Positions 58,979 through 59,298 of a stretch of DNA of 59,298 nt are shown piece after piece (the stretch's first letter is position 1; every line of letters begins with the position of its first letter). Origin of the DNA: Asanoa iriomotensis (lineage in GTDB: Bacteria; Actinomycetota; Actinomycetes; Mycobacteriales; Micromonosporaceae). Position numbers and translations under genes: made by a program. The DNA is taken from NCBI RefSeq assembly GCF_016862515.1, contig NZ_BONC01000048.1, forward strand, positions 1 through 59,298, in the 5' to 3' direction. Under the pieces are notes generated by a model that was given only the letters and a program-made list of their open reading frames with translations, was not told the DNA's origin and did no database searches.

Positions 58979-59298
58979 CGGGGTGTGCTTTTCTGGCCTG
59001 CCGATCAAGGGCCGGCGACGCCACCGCCCGGGCTGACGGCTTTCTCAGCCCGGCGCATGCCGCGTCGAGCACGGGGCCGGATACCAGTGTGTTGCGTCCG
59101 GCCCGGGTCGGACACCGGTGTTGTCCGACCCGAACCCGCGTGGGCTGGCGCCTTTGGTCAGGCACGCATGTCGCGCTGAGCGCACGGCCTCGGTCGGGCG
59201 CGTAGGTGGAGCGAATACCGGCGCGCCCCCGCGTGCGGTCGGTTGTTGTCTGAGCTCGGCGGGTGCCGCCATGTTGCGCGGCTAGGGCCTGTCCTGTC
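58979..59298. other. Non-coding end of the window with two hairpins
   Basis: No gene is evident in these 320 bp. The first hairpin, CCGGGCTGA (59028-59036) with TCAGCCCGG (59045-59053), is the likely operon terminator. The second has an 11-bp perfect stem, CGGGTCGGACA (59104-59114) with TGTCCGACCCG (59122-59132). The second hairpin region resembles the sequence about 36 bp upstream of it (GGATACCAGTGT and GGACACCGGTGT), so it may be a duplicated element. Confidence 0.55.
59028..59053 (+). terminator. Likely terminator of the MoxR-DUF58-VWA operon
   Basis: A perfect 9-bp stem with an 8-nt loop containing CTTT, 50 bp after the VWA gene stop. A U-tract is missing, as is common in high-GC actinobacteria. 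Confidence 0.6.

Overview
The window is high-GC DNA from an actinobacterium, most likely a member of the Micromonosporaceae (Actinoplanes, Dactylosporangium or Micromonospora relatives). The reasons are the very high GC, strong third-position GC bias, many GTG starts, several apparently leaderless genes, a mycothiol-type maleylpyruvate isomerase-fold protein, DUF3097, and a MurD2/MurL pair that I know from Xanthomonas and Micromonosporaceae. The genus is inferred; no rRNA or other marker is present. I see no tRNA, rRNA, IS element, phage or CRISPR array.

Layout. 0-3.4 kb: high-affinity phosphate uptake operon pstS-pstC-pstA-pstB on the minus strand, with pstB cut by the window edge. 3.4-6.1 kb: a PNPOx-like flavin protein divergent from an ArsR-type regulator, with a perfect 20-bp palindrome touching the regulator start codon, then an esterase. 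6.0-7.6 kb: two translationally coupled proteins of unknown function. 7.7-12.5 kb: a minus-strand operon of a receptor Ser/Thr kinase, a small ASCH-like/winged-helix protein and an 843-residue DUF4062-STAND ATPase with a TPR-like tail. 12.6-16.9 kb: a GT4 glycosyltransferase divergent from a large GH63-type glucosidase.

17-20.5 kb: gene-poor DNA with a small Micromonosporaceae-type protein, an MBL-fold enzyme, an acidic small protein and a MobA-like nucleotidyltransferase. 20.6-28.1 kb: alpha/beta hydrolase and Pol I-like DNA polymerase, then a GlcNAc/chitobiose uptake cluster rpiR-SIS-ngcE-ngcF-ngcG. 28.2-33.1 kb: class III aminotransferase, the divergent murD2/murL pair, and a SpoU methyltransferase. 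33.1-35.5 kb: TetR regulator divergent from two oxidoreductases, with two related operator-like sites between. 35.5-41.5 kb: membrane protein, SPFH/NfeD pair, class C serine hydrolase, DUF3097.

41.6-44.9 kb: a conserved hypothetical protein, about 1 kb of diverged 52-57-bp tandem repeats between convergent genes, a lipoprotein, and the maleylpyruvate isomerase-fold protein. 45-47.8 kb: MDR dehydrogenase, XRE regulator and membrane protein, divergent from an aldo/keto reductase across a promoter holding three copies of a 10-mer. 47.8-49.4 kb: a sigma factor overlapping a membrane-anchored Asp-box protein. 49.4-52.0 kb: a PfkB sugar kinase, and a secreted LPMO with a CBM2. 52.1-55.6 kb: MBL hydrolase, hotdog thioesterase, two bacterial PH-domain membrane proteins and a small Cys/His protein. 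55.9-59.0 kb: a MoxR-DUF58-VWA operon, followed by a hairpin-rich non-coding end.

The genes are mostly housekeeping and accessory metabolism. Two links stand out: the LPMO and the ngc cluster could both serve chitin or other polysaccharide use, and MurD2/MurL implies an alternative way of placing D-glutamate in the peptidoglycan precursor.
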